DNA of 19,103 nt from an uncultured Roseiflexaceae bacterium (GTDB lineage Bacteria; Chloroflexota; Chloroflexia; Chloroflexales; Roseiflexaceae): assembly GCA_937974195.1 (NCBI GenBank), contig CALJIC010000156.1:1-19103 (forward strand), read 5' to 3'. Shown one piece after another: positions 1-7,118 of this stretch. Position 1 is the stretch's first letter. Every line of letters begins with the position of its first letter. Below the pieces are notes generated by a model. It ran no database searches and was not told the origin of the DNA. It worked only from the letters and a program-made list of their open reading frames with translations. The translations under genes and the position numbers were made by a program.

Positions 1-389
1 CGTCCACCAAGGCCGCTCTCCGCCGGAGGCGCGGTGGGCTGCAGATCACGACCTCCTGCGAGAGGGCGTGCAGGCCCGCAGACCTTCTACGGGCCGCTCT
101 CCGCCGGGAGGTGCAGAGAGCCACACGTCCACCAAGGCCGCTCTCCGCCGGAGGTGCGGTGGGCTGCAGATCACGACCTCCTGCGAGAGGGCGTGTAGGC
201 CCGCAGACCTTCTACGGGCCGCTCTCCGCCGGGAGGTCCGGCGGGCCACTCGTCCACCAAGGCCGCTCTCCGCCGGAGGTGCGGTGGGCTGCAGATCACG
301 ACCTCCTGCGAGAGGGCGTGTAGGCCCGCAGACCTTCTACGGGCCGCTCTCCGCCGGGAGGTCCGGCGGGCCACTCGTCCACCAAGGCC
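1..389. repeat. 125-bp direct tandem repeat array, truncated by the window edge
   Basis: Three full units lie at 1-125, 126-250 and 251-375, with a fourth cut short at 376-389. Each begins CGTCCACCAAGGCC. Units 2 and 3 are identical by eye. Unit 1 differs at a few bases and at its 3' end (GTGCAGAGAGCCACA instead of GTCCGGCGGGCCACT). The period of 125 is not a multiple of three, so the open frames through the array shift from unit to unit and are not credible proteins. There are no unique spacers, so it is not a CRISPR. The motif GGGAGGTCCGGnGGGCC near each unit's end (231-247, 356-372) recurs at 446-462 in the neighbouring hairpin element. The array may continue to the left of the window. Confidence 0.95.
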
Positions 390-445
390 CCTCTCGCGAG
401 CTAGGAGGTCCAGCGGACCGTATGTCTGCCAAGACTGCTTTTTGC

Positions 446-564
446 GGGAGGTCCGGAGGGCCGCAGGCCCTCCGAGACCCTTTTTCCTCGCCGCTCTGCG
501 GCGACGCAGTCGCTGCAGAGCGGCGAAAAGAGAGGGACGTTGGGCCACAACACCTCCCCAAGCC
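446..564 (+). repeat. Two-hairpin intergenic element, copy 1
   Basis: Hairpin 1 is at 454-474 (CGGAGGGCC, loop GCA, GGCCCTCCG). Hairpin 2 has 18-bp arms at 488-505 and 509-526 with one G.U pair and loop GCA (core GCTCTGCGGCGAC). It is followed by AAAAGAGAGGGA and, at 553-564, CCTCCCCAAGCC. The same order of parts recurs on the other strand at 1693-1802 and in related forms at 10848-10931 and 18565-18655. This looks like a REP- or MITE-like non-coding family. No transposase is nearby. Confidence 0.8.
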
Positions 565-585
565 GACCCGGGCGGCACCGCACCC

Positions 586-614
586 TTGACGAACATATGT
601 TCTCGTGTTACACT
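586..614 (+). promoter_or_regulatory. uvsE promoter
   Basis: TTGACG (586-591) and TACACT (609-614) are separated by exactly 17 nt, giving a good -35/-10 pair. The predicted start of transcription is near 621, leaving a leader of about 24 nt before the ATG at 645. The LexA-like box lies in the spacer, and the 36-bp palindrome overlaps the -10 and the likely start site. Confidence 0.6.
590..603 (+). promoter_or_regulatory. LexA (SOS) box candidate
   Basis: CGAACATATGTTCT contains the perfect palindrome GAACATATGTTC (591-602). It fits the Gram-positive-type SOS consensus CGAACRNRYGTTYS except at the last base. It overlaps the end of the -35 and fills part of the spacer, where bound LexA would block RNA polymerase. 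The downstream gene is a DNA-repair endonuclease, so the context agrees with SOS control. Confidence 0.6.
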
Positions 615-640
615 ACAGCGGTACCGCTGTAGTGTAACAC
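605..640. promoter_or_regulatory. Perfect 36-bp palindrome, operator or hairpin
   Basis: The half site is GTGTTACACTACAGCGGT (605-622), and its exact reverse complement follows with no spacer (623-640). It covers the predicted -10 and start site of uvsE and ends 4 nt before the ATG. Symmetry this long around a start site suggests an operator for a dimeric or tetrameric repressor such as a TetR-type protein. As RNA, only the downstream arm would normally be transcribed from the predicted start, so a DNA-level role is more likely. The regulator is not in the window. Confidence 0.7.
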
Positions 641-644
641 CCCT

Positions 645-1607
645 ATGATCCGGCTCGGCGTTGCAGTCAAGATCCTCGGGCGGGGCGGGCTTCGGGCGCG
701 GGACGGGCGGCGCGACGCGCGGCCGGGCGAGCCGCCGCCGCACCTGAGCCTCAGCCTGCTCATGCTCCGCGACGTGCTGCTGTACCTCGCCGAGCAGCGC
801 ATCGCGCTCTACCGGCTGCCCGACGACCTAGCGCCGGACCCGGGGCGGGCCGGGCCGGAGGAGCTGCTGCGCCAGATCGCGGAGTCGGCGGCGCTGCTCG
901 CCGAGGTGGGCGCGCTGGCGCGGGCACACGGCATCCGGCAGACCATGCACCTGGGCATGCACGTCGCGCTGGCGTCTCCGGACGAGGCGGTGGCCGGTCG
1001 GGCGCTGCGCGAGGTTGCGGCGCAGGCGCAGCTCATGGATGCGCTCGGGGCCGGGCCGGAGGGAACGCTGGTGGTGCACATCGGCGGCGGGGGCGATGGG
1101 CCGGAGGCGGCGCTCGGGCGCTTCGCCGAGCGGCTGGAGCGGCTGCCGGCGGCGGCGCGGGCGCGGCTGGCGGTGGAGCCGGACGCAGGGTCGTTCGGGC
1201 TGGCGCCGCTGCTGCGCCTCCACGAGCGCACCGGCATCCCGGTGGTGCTGGACACGCTGCACCTGCAGCTGAACAACCCGGAGCGGATCACGCTGCGCGC
1301 GGCGCTCGGGCTGGCGCTCTGCACCTGGCCGCGCGGCGTGCGCCCGAAGGTGCACGTCTCGACCCAGCGCACCGAGGCGCACCTGCAGCCGGGGCGCGCC
1401 GGAGCGCCGATGCGCGTCGTCCCGCCGCGTCACGGGCAGCACGCAGATTTCCTCAACCCGTTCGAGTTCATCGCCGTGGTCGAGGCGGCGCGCGGCCTGC
1501 CGCCGTTCGACGTGATGCTGGAGGCCAAGGCCGCCGACCAGGCGCTGCTGCGGCTGCGGGAGGATCTGCGGCGCTTCGCGCCCGAGCTTGCGGACCTGGT
1601 CCAGTAG
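645..1607 (+). CDS. uvsE: UV DNA damage endonuclease, divergent UvsE/UVDE family
   Basis: The family nicks DNA 5' to UV photoproducts using a TIM-barrel fold and a metal cluster. The 320-residue product starts with MIRLG, as family members do, which supports the ATG at 645 despite no clear Shine-Dalgarno site. Aligned from memory to the Thermus thermophilus enzyme, the metal ligands are kept: H102, H145, E178, D203 and H206 (VVLDTLHLQ), K235 and H237 (PKVHVST), H266 (QHADF) and E293 (MLEAK). The ligand equivalent to Thermus His69 appears to be Asp (APDP). The lesion-probing residues Tyr6, Gln104 and Tyr105 are V6, M105 and H106 here, because HPGQY has become HLGMH. Upstream are a LexA-like box and a 36-bp palindrome. 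Family assignment is secure, but substrate specificity is uncertain. Confidence 0.88.
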   Translation: MIRLGVAVKILGRGGLRARDGRRDARPGEPPPHLSLSLLMLRDVLLYLAEQRIALYRLPDDLAPDPGRAGPEELLRQIAESAALLAEVGALARAHGIRQTMHLGMHVALASPDEAVAGRALREVAAQAQLMDALGAGPEGTLVVHIGGGGDGPEAALGRFAERLERLPAAARARLAVEPDAGSFGLAPLLRLHERTGIPVVLDTLHLQLNNPERITLRAALGLALCTWPRGVRPKVHVSTQRTEAHLQPGRAGAPMRVVPPRHGQHADFLNPFEFIAVVEAARGLPPFDVMLEAKAADQALLRLREDLRRFAPELADLVQ

Positions 1608-1909
1608 CGCGGGCGGCGGGGCGCAGACTCCGCCTGCGCGCGACATAGCTAGGGCTTACGCGGCGGTCCAACCACACATCCGCCGGAGGAGTTTGGGGAG
1701 GCGAAGCCCGCCCGGAATTCCCCTTCCCGCTGCTCTGCGGCGACAAAGTCGCCGCAGAGCAGCGGGAATAAATGAAGATCTCGGCGGGCCTGCGGCCCTC
1801 CGAACCTCCCGGCGGGGAGGAGAGCCGCAGGCCGCACAGCTCTTCGGAAAGAGGGCGGCAACGACCGCGTAACTCCTGTCATAGCAGGAGGCACGCAGCG
1901 AGAGCGAGT
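1608..1909. other. Intergenic region after uvsE with nested inverted repeats
   Basis: No gene was seen. Besides the two-hairpin element at 1693-1802, there is a nested structure: an outer 10-bp perfect stem GGCCTGCGGC (1787-1796) with GCCGCAGGCC (1824-1833), and an inner CCTCCC (1805-1810) with GGGAGG (1815-1820). Near the end, CTCCTG and CAGGAG (about 1872-1889) can pair over a 6-nt loop and would cover the AGGAGG at 1886-1891. No convincing promoter for the gene at 1910 was found. Confidence 0.6.
1693..1802 (-). repeat. Two-hairpin intergenic element, copy 2 (reverse orientation)
   Basis: Read on the minus strand, it matches copy 1 in order: CGGAGGGCCGCAGGCCCGCCG, then a large hairpin, then GGCTTCGCCTCCCCAA. 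The large hairpin is perfect, with 21-bp arms at 1724-1744 and 1748-1768 and a 3-base loop (1745-1747). Such a stem would fold very strongly in RNA or as a cruciform. Lacking a T-run, it is not a standard terminator, though it could act as a barrier after uvsE. Confidence 0.85.
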
Positions 1910-2383
1910 ATGGACGAGCTAGGAGATCCGGGGGCGCGGGCGCTGGTCTGCGTCGTGACCCGGCCGCGCGACCTGGAGCTGGCGCGCGAGCAGGGGTGGT
2001 ACCGGGTGCCGCTGCGGCGCGCGCCGCGGCTGCTGGCCGCCGAGTACCTGGCGTTCTACCAGACGGCGGCCTTCGGCCGCGAGCGCTGGGCGGTGCGCTA
2101 CCTGGCGCCGGTGCGGCGCATCACGCTCGCCACGCGCCGGGAGCTGCTGCCGGATGAGGCCGGGCACCCGCGCGACGCCGAGCGCTACTACCGCTTCGAG
2201 CTGGGGCCGCTCGAGCCGCTGCCGCTCCCGGTCCCGGCGCGCCGCCTGCGGCGAGTCACCTTCATCCCCACCACCCTCGGGCAGCTCCTGCGGGCGCGCG
2301 ACGTCGCCGAGCTCTGGCGGGCGCCTGAGGCGGCGGACGCAGCCGCGGACGCGGTGTGGGGCGCGGGCGTGAACCGGCGCTAA
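1910..2383 (+). CDS. Conserved-looking hypothetical protein, 157 aa
   Basis: I do not recognise a characterised family. The product is basic and soluble, with many Arg, Leu and Ala residues and no signal peptide or membrane segment. Ordered motifs look like a real fold: WYRVPLRRAP (about residues 25-35), AAEYLAFYQTAAFG, then ERYYRFELGPLEPLP and RRLRRVTFIPTTLGQLL toward the C-terminus. I chose the ATG at 1910 because the frame upstream (open to 1772) runs through the repeat element. The nearest AGGAGG (1886-1891) is 18 nt away, which is too far, so the start is uncertain. Codon usage matches its neighbours. Its TAA overlaps the stop codon of the convergent ABC transporter. Function unknown. 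Confidence 0.7.
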   Translation: MDELGDPGARALVCVVTRPRDLELAREQGWYRVPLRRAPRLLAAEYLAFYQTAAFGRERWAVRYLAPVRRITLATRRELLPDEAGHPRDAERYYRFELGPLEPLPLPVPARRLRRVTFIPTTLGQLLRARDVAELWRAPEAADAAADAVWGAGVNRR

Positions 2384-4161
2384 TCCGAGGCGCTGGTGGC
2401 GAGCTGGTGGCGGTGCAGCCGGGCGTAGGCGCCGTTGCGGGCCAGCAGCGTCTCGTGGTTGCCGTCCTCGATGATCACGCCGCGGTGCATGACGATGATC
2501 CGGTCGGCGTTGCGGATCGTGCTGAGCCGGTGGGCGATCACCACCGACGTGCGGCTGCGCAGGATCCGCTCGAGCGCCTCCTGGATCAGCGCCTCGGTGG
2601 CCGTGTCGATGCTGGAGGTGGCCTCGTCGAGCACCAGCACGCCGGAGGGGCTGAGGGCCAGCGCGCGCGCCAGCGCCAGCAGCTGCCGCTGGCCGACCGA
2701 CAGGTTCGCGCCGCCGGGCAGCACCTCGTAGTCGTAGCCGCCGGGCAGCTGCTCGATGAACGGCGCCGCGTTGGCGAGCTCCGCCGCGCGCCGCACCTCG
2801 GCGTCGGTCACATCATCGCGGTACAGGCGGATGTTCTGGGCGATCGTCCCCGCCAGGCAGACCGGGTCCTGCGGCACCACCGCCACGGCGCGGCGCAGCG
2901 CCCCAAGGCTGAGGCGCCGGATGTCGACCCCGTCGAGCAGCACCTGGCCCTGCTGCGGGTCGTAGAAGCGCGCCAGCAGGCCGACCAGGCTGGACTTGCC
3001 AGCGCCGGTCGCGCCCACCACCGCCACGCTCTGCCCGGCGGGGATGGTGAGCGAGACATCGCGCAGCACCGGCTCGTCCGGCACGTAGCTGAAGCTGACG
3101 TGGCGCAGCTCGATCGCGCCGCGCACCCGCGGCAGCACCACCGGATTCTCGGGCTCCTTGATGCTCGGCTCGGTGGTCAGCATCTTGTGGATGCGCTCGG
3201 CGGCGCCGAGGGCGATCTGCACCGCGTTGTACTGCTCGCCGAGCCGCAGCACCGGCTGGAAGGCGCGCTCGGTGTACTGCACGAAGGCCACCAGCGTCCC
3301 GAGCGTGGCCCAGCCGGCCAGCACGCCCTGGCCGCCCCAGTAGAGCACCATCGCCAGGCCGACCGACGAGAGGATCTCCTGGGTGGCGAGGAAGCGCGCG
3401 CTGCTGTCGCGCAGCCGGATGAGCGCCCGGCGGTAGCCGGCGTTGTAGCCGTCGAACTCCTGCGCGCTCGCCCGCTGGTTGCCGAAGAGCTGGACGATCG
3501 TCATGCCGTGCAGCCGCTCGTTCAGGAAGGCCGTCGTGCGCGCCAGCGCCGTGCGCTCGCCGGTGGAGGAGCTGCGGATGATCCTGCGGAAGTAGCGCGT
3601 CACCACCGCCAGCACCGGCAGCACCGCCAGCGCCAGCAGCGCCAGCTTCCAGTTGACGGCGAACATCACGGCGACGATCGCGAGCAGCGTGACGCTCTCG
3701 ACCAGGATGGTCACCGCGCTGGAGGAGAGCAGCGCGTTGATCGTGTCGATATCGCTCGTCAGGCGCGTGACCAGGTCGCCGGTGGGCATGCGGCCGAAGA
3801 AGTCCTGCCCCTGGCGCATCATATGGGCGAACAGGCGCGTGCGCAGGTCCGCGAGCGCGCGCTGGCCGGCCTGCTGCAGGAAGTAGGTGTAGGCGTACTG
3901 GAGGGCGAACATCAGCAGCGCCGCGCCGCCGTAGAGCAGCGCGATCGGCCACAGGCCGGAGACGTCGCCGCGGGCGATCGGGCCGTCGATCGCCCGCTGC
4001 AGCAGGGCCGGCGGCACCACATTGAGCACGGCGGTGCCGAGGAGCAGGATGAGTGCGGCGAGCAGAGGACGCCAGTGCGGGGCGGTGGTTGCGGCCAGGA
4101 GCGAGATCAGCGCGATGTCCTGGCTGGGCTCAGAGCTCCGTTCCTTCTCAGGGTCAGACAT
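2380..4161 (-). CDS. ABC transporter, fused permease and ATPase (exporter half-transporter)
   Basis: The 593-residue protein has the type IV exporter layout of MsbA/LmrA/BmrA-like half-transporters, which dimerise in the membrane and export lipids or drugs. Roughly residues 30-325 hold about six membrane segments (for example 31-50, 72-94, 148-168, 172-187, 263-283). The nucleotide-binding domain follows, from about 347: Walker A GATGAGKS (383-390), Q-loop VVPQDP (428-433), signature LSVGQ (487-491, Val for the usual Gly), Walker B VLVLDE (508-513, catalytic E513) and H-loop His544. It appears competent for ATP hydrolysis. Start: the ATG at 4161 has a weak GAGG 10 nt upstream. A minus-strand extended -10 (TGGTATAAA) precedes it. 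It is transcribed alone, divergent from the Ldh gene. Substrate cannot be read from sequence. Confidence 0.93.
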   Translation of the reverse strand: MSDPEKERSSEPSQDIALISLLAATTAPHWRPLLAALILLLGTAVLNVVPPALLQRAIDGPIARGDVSGLWPIALLYGGAALLMFALQYAYTYFLQQAGQRALADLRTRLFAHMMRQGQDFFGRMPTGDLVTRLTSDIDTINALLSSSAVTILVESVTLLAIVAVMFAVNWKLALLALAVLPVLAVVTRYFRRIIRSSSTGERTALARTTAFLNERLHGMTIVQLFGNQRASAQEFDGYNAGYRRALIRLRDSSARFLATQEILSSVGLAMVLYWGGQGVLAGWATLGTLVAFVQYTERAFQPVLRLGEQYNAVQIALGAAERIHKMLTTEPSIKEPENPVVLPRVRGAIELRHVSFSYVPDEPVLRDVSLTIPAGQSVAVVGATGAGKSSLVGLLARFYDPQQGQVLLDGVDIRRLSLGALRRAVAVVPQDPVCLAGTIAQNIRLYRDDVTDAEVRRAAELANAAPFIEQLPGGYDYEVLPGGANLSVGQRQLLALARALALSPSGVLVLDEATSSIDTATEALIQEALERILRSRTSVVIAHRLSTIRNADRIIVMHRGVIIEDGNHETLLARNGAYARLHRHQLATSASD

Positions 4162-4212
4162 TGAAGACAGCCTCGTGTGGTAGCAGGCGCGGCTTCCGCA
4201 GCGCGCCCCCTT

Positions 4213-4221
4213 TTTATACCA
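4213..4221 (-). promoter_or_regulatory. Extended -10 promoter for the ABC exporter
   Basis: On the minus strand the sequence reads TGGTATAAA, an extended -10 (TGn plus TATAAA), about 50 nt before the start codon. No -35 is recognisable. It lies about 35 bp from the plus-strand -10 of the dehydrogenase gene, so the two divergent promoters share a compact control region. Confidence 0.45.
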
Positions 4222-4251
4222 CAGATGTTCGCGGCGCGGGCGGGGGAGGTG

Positions 4252-4260
4252 TGGTAGAAT
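4252..4260 (+). promoter_or_regulatory. Extended -10 promoter for the Ldh-family operon
   Basis: TGGTAGAAT matches an extended -10, with no clear -35. The predicted start of transcription is near 4267, leaving a leader of about 31 nt before the ATG at 4298. The form resembles the -10 sites at 8652-8660 and 12917-12925. Confidence 0.5.
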
Positions 4261-4297
4261 CGGGCCGCAGGAACCACCAAGCCGGCTCGAGGAGCGT

Positions 4298-5335
4298 ATG
4301 CCGACCCTTCCCCCCGCACAGCTCACCGCCCTCGTGGCGCGTATCTTCGAGGCCGCCGGAGCCAGCCAGCACAACGCTCGCGTGGTCGCCGAGTCGCTCG
4401 TGCTGAGCGACACGGTCGGCCACGAGTCGCACGGCGTGGTGCGCGTGCGGCAGTACCTGAACAGCATCGCCGCGGGCGAGATCGCGCCGGCCGCCGAGCC
4501 CACCGTCGCCCGCGAGACCGCCGTGATGGCGTCGGTCGACGCCTGCCGGACGTTCGGGCAGGTGGCGGCGCGCTTCGCGATGGGCAAGGCGATCGAGAAG
4601 GCGGCGGCGCAGGGGCTGGCGGTGGCGGGCATCCACCACTGCAACCACGTCGGCCGGCTCGGCGAGTGGGTGCACATGGCCGCCGCGACCGGCATGGTCG
4701 GGCTGGCCTTCTGCAGCCTGGGCAAGCGCGGGGCGGCGGTCGCGCCCCACGGCGGGGCCGGGCGGCTGCTCGGCACGAATCCGATCGCCGCGGCCGTGCC
4801 CGTCGCCGGGCGCCCGCCGCTGATCGTCGACTTCGCCACGAGCGCGGTGGCCGAGGGCAAGCTGCGCGTCGCCCGCAACCGCGGCCTGCCCATCCCCGAG
4901 GGCTGGGTGGTCGCGCCGGACGGCAGCCCCACCAGCGACCCGAACGACTTCTACCGCGGCGGGGCGCTCCTGCCGGCCGCGGGGCACAAGGGCTACGGGC
5001 TCGGCATGCTGGCCGAGCTGCTGGGCGGCCTGCTCACCGACAGCGGGCCGGAGCCGCAGAACGCAGCGGCCGGCCACGGGACGCTGTTCATCGTGCTGAA
5101 CCCCGGGCTGTTCCGCCCGGCGGAGGCGTTCCTCGCCGATGCTGCCGAGCTGTGTGCCCGCGCGGCGGCCGTGCCCCCGGGGGCCGGGTTCGACGAGGTG
5201 CTCCTTCCCGGCGACCCGGAGCACCGCACGGCCGAGCGCCGCCGGGCCGAAGGGGTGCCGGTGGACGACGCCACCTGGGCGCAGCTGCAGGAGGCGGCCG
5301 GGGCGCTGGGCGTGCCGATCGACCTGGCGCTCTAG
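4298..5335 (+). CDS. Ldh family NAD(P)-dependent oxidoreductase (malate/L-lactate/sulfolactate dehydrogenase type)
   Basis: The 345-residue length and motifs fit the Ldh_2 family. Its members interconvert 2-hydroxy acids and 2-keto acids (malate, L-lactate, sulfolactate, ureidoglycolate) with NAD(P), and are unrelated to classical Rossmann dehydrogenases. Visible motifs are HESHG (42-46), CNHVGRLG with catalytic-type His117 (115-122), GTNP (159-162), DFATS (178-182) and GHKGYGL (229-235). It is cytoplasmic with no signal peptide. The ATG at 4298 has GAGGAG at 4289-4294, a tight 3-nt spacing. It is the first gene of a probable run through the GH20 and radical SAM genes. The substrate cannot be fixed: no ComA/ComB or allantoin genes are in the window. 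Confidence 0.9.
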   Translation: MPTLPPAQLTALVARIFEAAGASQHNARVVAESLVLSDTVGHESHGVVRVRQYLNSIAAGEIAPAAEPTVARETAVMASVDACRTFGQVAARFAMGKAIEKAAAQGLAVAGIHHCNHVGRLGEWVHMAAATGMVGLAFCSLGKRGAAVAPHGGAGRLLGTNPIAAAVPVAGRPPLIVDFATSAVAEGKLRVARNRGLPIPEGWVVAPDGSPTSDPNDFYRGGALLPAAGHKGYGLGMLAELLGGLLTDSGPEPQNAAAGHGTLFIVLNPGLFRPAEAFLADAAELCARAAAVPPGAGFDEVLLPGDPEHRTAERRRAEGVPVDDATWAQLQEAAGALGVPIDLAL

Positions 5336-5373
5336 CTGGCGCCGCCCCGGCTGGTGGAAGACGACAGATCGCT

Positions 5374-5475
5374 ATGAGGCAGTGGCACTTCGGCCTGACG
5401 ACGCCCGATACCCGCTTCGTCCTTCGGAGCTTCGACGCGCACGGCGGGCCGGGGGCGCTCGGGCGGCGGGCCTGA
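5374..5475 (+). CDS. Possible 33-aa leader ORF translationally coupled to the GH20 gene
   Basis: An ATG at 5374 opens 33 codons (MRQWHFGLTT to LGRRA) ending in TGA at 5473-5475, which overlaps the GH20 start as TGATG. The GH20 start itself lacks a Shine-Dalgarno site, so coupled reinitiation from this small frame would explain its translation. GGAAGA at about 5355-5360 is a weak and distant ribosome site. The peptide resembles nothing I know. It may be chance, since short open frames are common at this GC content. Confidence 0.3.
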   Translation: MRQWHFGLTTPDTRFVLRSFDAHGGPGALGRRA

Positions 5476-7118
5476 TGAGGTGGTACACGCACCCTGTGCG
5501 CTCGCTCCTGGTGCTGGCCGCGCTCCTCGTCGCCTGCGGGATGCCGGAGAGCCCGCCATCCCTGCCGCCGATCGAGCCGCCGCCCTTGCCGCAGGTCTTC
5601 CCGTCGGCCGCACCCGCCCCAACGGTGGAGCCGGGCGAGCGCTCGTCGCTGCGCCGGCTGTCCGAGCTCATCCCGATGCCGCGCGATGTGACCCCGGCGT
5701 CGGGGGTGTTCACGCTCCAGCCGGAGACGGAGATTTATGTCGACCCGACGAGCGACGAGCTGCTGCAGCTCGGGCGGTACCTGGCCGAGCGGCTGGCGCC
5801 GGCCACCGGCTTCCCGCTGGCCGTGCGCGAGGGCGAGGGGCCGCCGGGGAGCCTGCTGCTGACGACCGCCGGTGCCGACCCGGCGCTCGGCGAGGAGGGA
5901 TACGAGCTGACGATCACGCCCTGGCAGGTGACGCTGCGCGCGCCGCGCCCGGCCGGCATCTTCTACGGTATCCAGACCATCCGCCAGCTGCTGCCGCCAG
6001 CGATCGAGCGCGCGACCGCCCAGCCCGGCGCCTGGGAGCTGCCGGCCGCCACGATCCGCGACGCCCCGCGCTTCGCCTGGCGCGGCATGATGATCGATGT
6101 CGCGCGGCACTTCTTCGGCGTGGAAGAGATCAAGCGTTATGTCGACCTGATCGCCTACTACAAACTGAACCGCCTACACCTGCACCTCAGCGACGACCAG
6201 GGCTGGCGGCTGATGATCGAGTCCTGGCCGAACCTGGCGCTCCACGGCGGCAGCACCGAGGTGGGCGGCGGGCCGGGCGGCTTCTACACCCAGGCCGAGT
6301 ACGCCGAGATCGTCGCCTACGCGCAGAGCCGCTACGTCACCGTGGTGCCGGAGATCGACATGCCCGGCCACACCACCGCCGCGCTGGCCTCCTACCCCGA
6401 GCTGAACTGCGACGGCCAGGCCCCGCCGCTCTACACCGGCTGGACGATCGGCACCAGCGCGCTGTGCGTGGAGCTGGAGGTGACCTACACCTTCGTCGAC
6501 GACGTGATCCGCGAGCTGGCCGCGCTCACCCCCGGGCCGTACATCCACATCGGCGGCGACGAGGTCGAGGCGCTGAGCGACGAGCAGTACAGCGGCTTCA
6601 TCGAGCGTGTGCAGGGCATCGTCCGGTCGCACGGCAAGACGATGATCGGCTGGGAGGAGATCGCTAAGGCAGAGCTCGACCCGTCGACGGTCGTGCAGCA
6701 CTGGCAGACCGACCTGGCGGTGCGGGCTGCGGAGCAGGGGGCGAAGCTGATCATGTCGCCTTCGTCGCGGGCGTACCTGGACATGAAGTACACGCCGGAC
6801 GCGCCGGTCGGGCTGACGTGGGCCGGGCTCATCGAGGTGCAGCACGCCTACGAGTGGGACCCGGCGACGCAGCTCGACGGCGTGGGCGAGGCGCAGGTGC
6901 TGGGGGTCGAGGCCCCGCTCTGGGCCGAGACGGTCGAGACGCGCGAGCACCTGGACTACCTGGCCTTCCCGCGGCTGCCCGGCTTCGCCGAGATCGGCTG
7001 GTCGCCGGCAGAGGGGCGGAGCTGGGACGAGTACCGGGTGCGGCTCGGCGCGCACGGCCAGCGCCTGGCGGCCATGGGCGTGGGGTTCTACCGCTCGCCG
7101 CAGGTCCCGTGGAAGTGA
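5475..7118 (+). CDS. Beta-N-acetylhexosaminidase lipoprotein, glycoside hydrolase family 20
   Basis: GH20 enzymes remove terminal beta-linked GlcNAc or GalNAc by substrate-assisted catalysis. The 547-residue protein begins with a lipoprotein signal: a hydrophobic stretch at 11-20 and lipobox LVAC with Cys21. A Pro-rich linker runs to about 55. A GH20b-type N-terminal domain (about 65-190) and the TIM-barrel catalytic domain (about 200-540) follow. The catalytic Asp-Glu pair is D362-E363 in HIGGDEVE. Substrate-site motifs include WRGMMIDVARHF (202-213), HLHLSDDQGWR (235-245) and PEIDMPGHT (292-300). It is probably anchored outside the membrane and scavenges chitin, glycan or peptidoglycan sugars. 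The start at 5475 gives the lipobox its correct position. Its TGA overlaps the next ATG (7118). Confidence 0.93.
   Translation: MRWYTHPVRSLLVLAALLVACGMPESPPSLPPIEPPPLPQVFPSAAPAPTVEPGERSSLRRLSELIPMPRDVTPASGVFTLQPETEIYVDPTSDELLQLGRYLAERLAPATGFPLAVREGEGPPGSLLLTTAGADPALGEEGYELTITPWQVTLRAPRPAGIFYGIQTIRQLLPPAIERATAQPGAWELPAATIRDAPRFAWRGMMIDVARHFFGVEEIKRYVDLIAYYKLNRLHLHLSDDQGWRLMIESWPNLALHGGSTEVGGGPGGFYTQAEYAEIVAYAQSRYVTVVPEIDMPGHTTAALASYPELNCDGQAPPLYTGWTIGTSALCVELEVTYTFVDDVIRELAALTPGPYIHIGGDEVEALSDEQYSGFIERVQGIVRSHGKTMIGWEEIAKAELDPSTVVQHWQTDLAVRAAEQGAKLIMSPSSRAYLDMKYTPDAPVGLTWAGLIEVQHAYEWDPATQLDGVGEAQVLGVEAPLWAETVETREHLDYLAFPRLPGFAEIGWSPAEGRSWDEYRVRLGAHGQRLAAMGVGFYRSPQVPWK

Noticed and set aside
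1..389. CRISPR array
   Set aside because: Repeats are directly adjacent 125-bp units with no unique spacers, and no cas genes are in the window.
68..589. Protein genes across the tandem array
   Set aside because: The 125-bp period shifts the frame, so the apparent proteins are repetitive Arg/Pro-rich strings with no ribosome site.
2356..4164. A 602-codon open frame on the plus strand, antisense to the ABC exporter
   Set aside because: The product is rich in Arg, His, Gln, Ala and Asp without any motif, typical of the antisense frame of a GC-rich gene. The minus-strand gene has every ABC signature.
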